This document shows positions 59,236 through 64,000 of a DNA stretch of 64,000 nucleotides, piece after piece. The notes under the pieces are model-generated. The model was not told the origin of the DNA, made no database searches, and saw only the letters and a list, made by a program, of their open reading frames with translations. A program made the translations under genes and the position numbers. Source of the stretch: Symsagittifera roscoffensis. Lineage: Eukaryota; Xenacoelomorpha; Acoela; Convolutidae. Positions within the stretch are counted from its first letter, which is position 1, and the number at the start of each line of letters is the position of its first letter. The stretch spans positions 25,688,177 through 25,752,176 of the forward strand of contig NC_087062.1 in NCBI RefSeq assembly GCF_963678635.1. The letters are read 5' to 3'.

Positions 59236-59702
59236 TGTCTTAAATAAACTGCTAAAAAATTTCGTTCATATATTTTTGTGGCCGAAACAAATCGATTAAA
59301 TTATAATCCACTAAAAATCCATTTTCATGATTGGATGGGTCATTGGGTCATTTGAAATTGAGCTCGCGCTGACACATTTCACACACAAACACACACTCTT
59401 TCTCATACACGTATAGACAAAGTAGATATTTATAATGGTGTATATATGGTTTGAGGCACTGGATCCGATCGAAGAGAGTAGTAAGTTCCTTTGGTTGTTC
59501 TAATATAAAAAAAAACCTGCGATTCACTTATAGGGTCAAACAAGTTTTCTAAGCCCACCTAAAACTGATGAATAAGATACCTGGTTATTTTCTGGCGCAA
59601 TTGATATTACTAAATTTAGGATAGAAAATGGGTGTTTTGTATGTGTTTTTCAGGACCTAAAGTAGACTCAGGATAATCTCGAAGAGCCTCAGCTAATCCG
59701 CT

Positions 59703-62700
59703 TACAATTCACAAACTAAACAGTTTGGCGTCGTTATTATTTTGGTAAATATTTGACGAAACCACCTTGTTTGAATGTTTTCACTATCATCTTAACAAAA
59801 TATGTCTGAACAACTGACAACAATATTTTGATTTCACCTCTTCATAACGAATTGTTTCATCAAAGTGAAGCTGGTTATTGACATACATCAGATAACAATT
59901 GAGAGTATGAGCGAATTCTGAAACCAAAAGTTTCTGCTAGTTGACGACCCTCGATTTATTGTGTAAGTTATTCACTTTCAATTTTTCAGAACTTACTCTA
60001 GTTTAATCTTAAACTAATTACCTTTTTTTCGTATAAAAAAAGAAATTGGTGTTCAAATCTGTCTCCTATGACTTTGTAGCCAATTATAACTCTCATTATA
60101 GCCCCAACCCAGCCGAATATTAAAACAATTGTATAGCCTTTGCCAAATTGCCCGGGTTGACCAAGCTAGTCATACAATTTTCATTCATGGAAACGCCCTA
60201 ATCATACACTTTTCAAGCAATTCCAGGGTTTTGTGTTAGTGGCGGGCTCAATAAACTGATGGGCGGCAATAATTGGAAAGTGCCCTTGCGTCTTATCTAA
60301 CACAAATATCGAGATGATTCATAGAACGGATATATATATATTATTCGAAATCAAAAAATATTGGAACTCATTTCTGCCACATCATTTAATTAGGGAGTTA
60401 AAAATATAATCTCAGGTGGGAACTTCATACTTTTTACAATGTATGAAATCAAGCGCCTTTTTTGAAAAAAAAACGCTATTGACTTTGAAATCAATCTTTT
60501 TTGGTCTCATTCTACGCAATTTTCTTTTCAATTCATGATGTGGTTTTAATCCAATTTTCGAGTGATTGGGCGTAACCACAGGTTTTATGAAGTTGGCAAG
60601 AAACCGTATGGACTTTTGATTTCAGAGAATCCGCGATGAGTTCACAGATTTCATTGAATCCAAGACAAAATGCAATATTTTCTACAATTTGCGAATTCAA
60701 GGTCTCCCAAAACAGATCTCTTTCAAACTTACTTTTTAAGTGCTAGGCCAACTTCAACGAAATTTTTGTACAGTTTCATCATGAAAAGATCAAGATTTAA
60801 CCACACTGAAACTATGAGTGATTCATTATGTTTGTGACTCATTCCCGCGAATTATCTGTTTTTTTTTCTGATTAAAAGATTGTTTTCAAGGGTTAAAAAA
60901 ATTATGTATAGTTGAACAAATATTCAAAAAACAGACGTTCTTAGCTACGTTTTTTTTGACAGATCGCGGGTCCTTCTGCTTAAGCTTTTTTGAATTGAAT
61001 GATCTAATGACTTGTTTTACGTACCAATGATCACTTTTTTTACTGTTCGTCTTTCAAGTTTACAAACTCTTCAGTTGGAATCATATTCCATCTTAACAGG
61101 TCCCACCAATGCGCAATAACCTCCAGTGGAATACTAATCAAACTTAACAGTTTAAAAAAGTTAAAGATGAACAAGACAAAAAGTGATTATTGGGTTGCAA
61201 AACAGGTCATTAAGCCATTCAACTCGACAAAGCCCAAGCAAATGGTCTTGTGATCGGTCGAAAAATTTTTTGCTAATGGCATCTTTTTCAGTAAGTGTTT
61301 GCTCATTTCGTGGTCAAGACTCAGTAGTTTTGTATCGTAACCCGGATCCTAAGGAGGGTCCTTCTTTAGAGGGGTCCTTTCTAAGGGGGTTTCTCACGTA
61401 AAGCAAATTCCTAGGAAAGTGGTATTTAATTTTTTGCTGGACCCCTATCCTAGTATTTTGTTAATGAACGTAAGTTCTCACCACTAAAGTAAAAGACCCC
61501 CTCCTTACGATCTTGCTAAGCTGAGCTTAACAACCGGGACCCTATACAATAGTTTCTTCTAATTCCCCTTAAAGCAGTCCCTTTCCCGTGATAAATGAAT
61601 TGAATCGTCCTGATTCCTGAACTTTTTTCGACCCAGTTTCATGTAGATCTCATTTCCTAGCTTTAATTTTTGTCGAAAATTTTTGATGCTAATAAAAGTT
61701 TGTAATTAAAACTAAATCAAGGGTTTTCACATATTCTTTTGAGTTAGCACTTGGCTTGTGTCAACTAGTTCATTTAACTGAAGCTATTTTTGCTTAAGCA
61801 GTGATTGAGCCTGAAACGAATCTTTTATGACCGGTGAACTAGTCAAAAACAAAACAAGTGCACGCAGAAGTTAAACGGAAGGACACTAAAAATTATCTCA
61901 AAAAATTTGTTTCGAAATTTAGTGTTTGTTGTTTTGGTTTTCTTTAACCTGTTTATTTTCTAGATGGTCTCTCTTCCGACGCTTCCGATCAAATAAATGG
62001 GTTATTCATAGGGGGACGTTCACGGACTCGGTTACTAGAAGCCTCTGCTCGCAATCTCTATTTCTGAGTAAGGCGGCTATAAAAATCATCAACTTGGTAT
62101 TCGGGCGAATTGTTATCAGCTTCATTGTATGAGTTGGGCACCTCAGTGCTCACATATATGTCTTCTAGGAATGCATTTTCTTCGGTGGCCTCATTGCCAA
62201 AGGCAACAGTCAGAACCCCGTCGAAAAGGAGAAAAACGTTTTAAATCGAATGGAGATAAAGCACGTTTATTTTTTTCCACTGTCCTGTTAGTGTGAACGT
62301 CCGAAACTATTTTATAGTTGTAGACTTTCATTTTTTTCCAGTGAACAATGTGTCCCTCAAGGTTCGATGCATCAATTCTTGCTGCACAGGCCGTTTTATT
62401 ACTTCTGCACTAAGCTATTGAGGGCCTTCTTTACAGAAGCAAAATCATCATTCGTTTCTATAATGCAGGGGATAATTTCCTTTCACTTTAGCAATTCAAT
62501 TTATACCGAAAAATGGTTATTCATTCAAGCAAAGATCGAAAGACTTATTAAAAAAGAGATGAAACATGTTTTCAGATAAATCAACGTTTAGGCAAAATTG
62601 TTTATTGTTGCCCAAATCAACTAAAAGCACGTGGTTTATTGGAACAAAGTTAGGCGGGAAGGAGGCAGAGAGCTTGGTAGTGGTGGTAGTGGTGGTAGTT

Positions 62701-62779
62701 TATTCTTTAAAAAGCAAAAGAATGGGTTGGAAGGGTGTTTTTAGTTGGGAAAGGTACTCGTCATTAAGGACCCCCGAAC
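59703..62779. other. Stretch with no convincing gene
   Basis: A+T-rich. At 60157-60240 a GCCCGGGTTGACC end with CATACAATTTTCATTCATGG belongs to the family of the 20352-21119 element. A GGT/GTA trinucleotide run lies at 62675-62700. The frames listed here (for example 61183-61401) show no domain or coding pattern. Confidence 0.45.
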
Positions 62780-63950
62780 ACTTTCGGTCTTAGGGCGATA
62801 GAATCTCTGATCCGCTTCTTGCCAGTCCCGCCAACCTTAAACTCCAACCTAAAATTTTGTTTGTAATGTTGGTCAAGAGATGGTCCTGATCATAATATGA
62901 GAAATCGAAGTAAGCTTTTATTTTCTATAAGTCTGGTTAAAAGTCGTCAATATATATGGCATAAAAAACTATCCGCGTCGAAGTTCAAAAGGTCCAAAGG
63001 TAGATTCGTTTTTTTTTTGATAGTTCAATTGAAACGTGAATCGTTTGGCGAGGTCTAACATAGTTACACCAACTATCACAGGATTGTCTACTAATATTAT
63101 GATTACTGAAAAGCTGATTGTGGCTAATTGATTTTCATTGATTTGAAAGCTCTTCATCGTGCTCAGTGCTGCTTTTTAAAGAAGTTTTCTCTGACTACTT
63201 GCAATCAGCACCTTCTTTCTTCCCAGCTTAGTCTCCACTGTCTTACTGAAGGTTGAACCAACAATCAGCATGAACATTTTCTTTAGAATTTATTTACCGT
63301 AGTTTTTTGTGGATAGTATAGAGAACGACAAAGGGTTCCATCGAATGACTTTGACGGAACGGAAGATCTTTTGCTTGGTGGCTTTGTTTCATTCCCAGCA
63401 CATGCTACAATTTTAGGGTAAGGCAAAACATAACCTTTTTAAGGATGCCAGGTCTGCAGAAGCGTTGGCACCTTTAACAGTGTGGCTATTCCCAACTTTT
63501 CCAACAAATCTTCTTGCTCGTTGCTCCTTGCACCGATGTCCACTACTTCACGAGAGGGGGAAAGTGGATAATCAGTGAAGCAGTCATGAATTTTTACGGG
63601 TATGGTCAATTTGACTTCAACTTCAAAATCCCCTCGGAGTTTTCGCTGGTTAGCAGTATAACTTCTAATCTTTTTTCAATTATTGAAAAATCATTTAATG
63701 GCAAAGGAAAATGTTTCATTATAGCCCCATACAATTTGCTTGCGTCAAACTTGATGAAAAAAGCTGGATAGCTCTGAGGGCGAAACATTTACGAATTCGT
63801 TTTTGTTTGCTTTGTACAACCTGCGCGCGTAAACCGACAAAATGTCTCCTCTTGTCATTCGCTGCTTAACGTGCAGATGTTCAAGATCCGCTAAAGGTTT
63901 CAGGTCGGGCTTTTAGAAAGGGGTCACGGAAAAAAGTTACTTGCCGTGAA
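62780..63950 (-). pseudogene. Protein-primed family B DNA polymerase remnant (Polinton/Maverick type)
   Basis: Minus strand, in order from 63950: PDLKPLADLEHLHVKQRMTR and RLYKANKNEFVN; then AFFIKFDASKLYGAIMKHFP (motif A, aspartate of DASKLYG); HDCFTDYPLSP; STFSKTVETKLGRKKVLIAS; NPVIVGVTMLDLAKRFTF; LLNFDADSFLCHIY (motif C, DADS at 62979-62968); then FKVGGTGKKRIRDSIALRPK. This is the palm region order of pPolB enzymes in Polintons and related elements. At least four frame changes and several stops break it, though both catalytic motifs survive. The exonuclease part would lie right of the window. No other Polinton gene is visible in the window. Confidence 0.8.
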
Positions 63951-64000
63951 GGAACAGGTGCAACCCAGAGCGTAAATTCGATAGTAAACTTCACGGAAAA

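Larger units (their letters stand above)
57384..59702 (+). pseudogene. Duplicated, interrupted 5' fragment of gene A
   Basis: 57384-57425 matches 6157-6192 (AAGTTCTCAGCCAAGCGTTT), and the match resumes at about 59245 through 59702 (equal to about 6190-6902), with the insertion between. It keeps the microsatellite in short form, the 25-base exon with its GTAAGT donor, the intron, and the start of the next exon (GACCTAAAGTAGACTCA). There a CAG codon has become TAA, so it cannot code. Homology stops at AGCTAATCCGC. It is a non-functional DNA-level copy, since introns are kept. Confidence 0.85.

Noticed and set aside
1-64000. CRISPR arrays, bacterial operons, phage genes
   Set aside because: No regularly spaced short repeats with unique spacers and no prokaryotic gene organisation were seen; exons, introns and element types are eukaryotic.

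Overview
This looks like metazoan (invertebrate) nuclear DNA: A+T-rich, with short G+C-richer exons bounded by GT-AG and apparent GC-AG introns, and crowded with eukaryotic mobile elements (Ty3/gypsy-like, BEL/Pao, a non-LTR retrotransposon, hAT-type elements, a Polinton-type DNA polymerase remnant). BEL/Pao elements are known mainly from animals, which is the best clue to the group. The species cannot be named from the sequence. Nothing bacterial, no operon and no CRISPR array was seen.

Layout. 1-4877 (minus): a Ty3/gypsy-like LTR retrotransposon entering from the left edge, with LTR, TATA box, tRNA primer-binding site, frame-broken gag, a -1 slippery site, and a Pol frame open for about 930 codons. 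Pol contains protease, a TARG1/OARD1-like macro domain, reverse transcriptase and the start of RNase H. The macro domain is the most unusual thing in the window. 5.0-6.6 kb: repeats and a microsatellite. 6.66-11.1 kb (plus): nine phase-compatible exons of an unrecognised host gene (gene A), followed by further exons to 12.9 kb. 13-20 kb: no convincing gene. 20.35-21.12 kb: a TA-flanked inverted-repeat element. 21.9 and 25.35 kb: two isolated host exons.

26.5-35.6 kb (plus): a second host gene (gene C) of four phase-compatible exons (282 codons), with an internal repeat, a lysine-rich tail and a CaaX-like end. Small hAT-like MITEs sit within 70 bp of its first coding exon, and a 4.3 kb hAT-like insertion with an 8-bp target duplication fills its last intron. 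The terminal exon then occurs four times, because a 1.32 kb unit was duplicated and the surrounding 5.7 kb was duplicated again (35.1-46.5 kb).

46.5-64 kb: a dead non-LTR retrotransposon with a 15-bp target-site duplication (50.3-53.8 kb); a degenerate tandem pair (53.9-56.7 kb); and a decayed 5' copy of gene A (57.38-59.70 kb) split by an insertion that carries BEL/Pao pol remnants between inverted repeats. The right end holds a frame-broken protein-primed family B DNA polymerase of Polinton/Maverick type (minus).

All homology statements are by eye from motifs. No searches were run.
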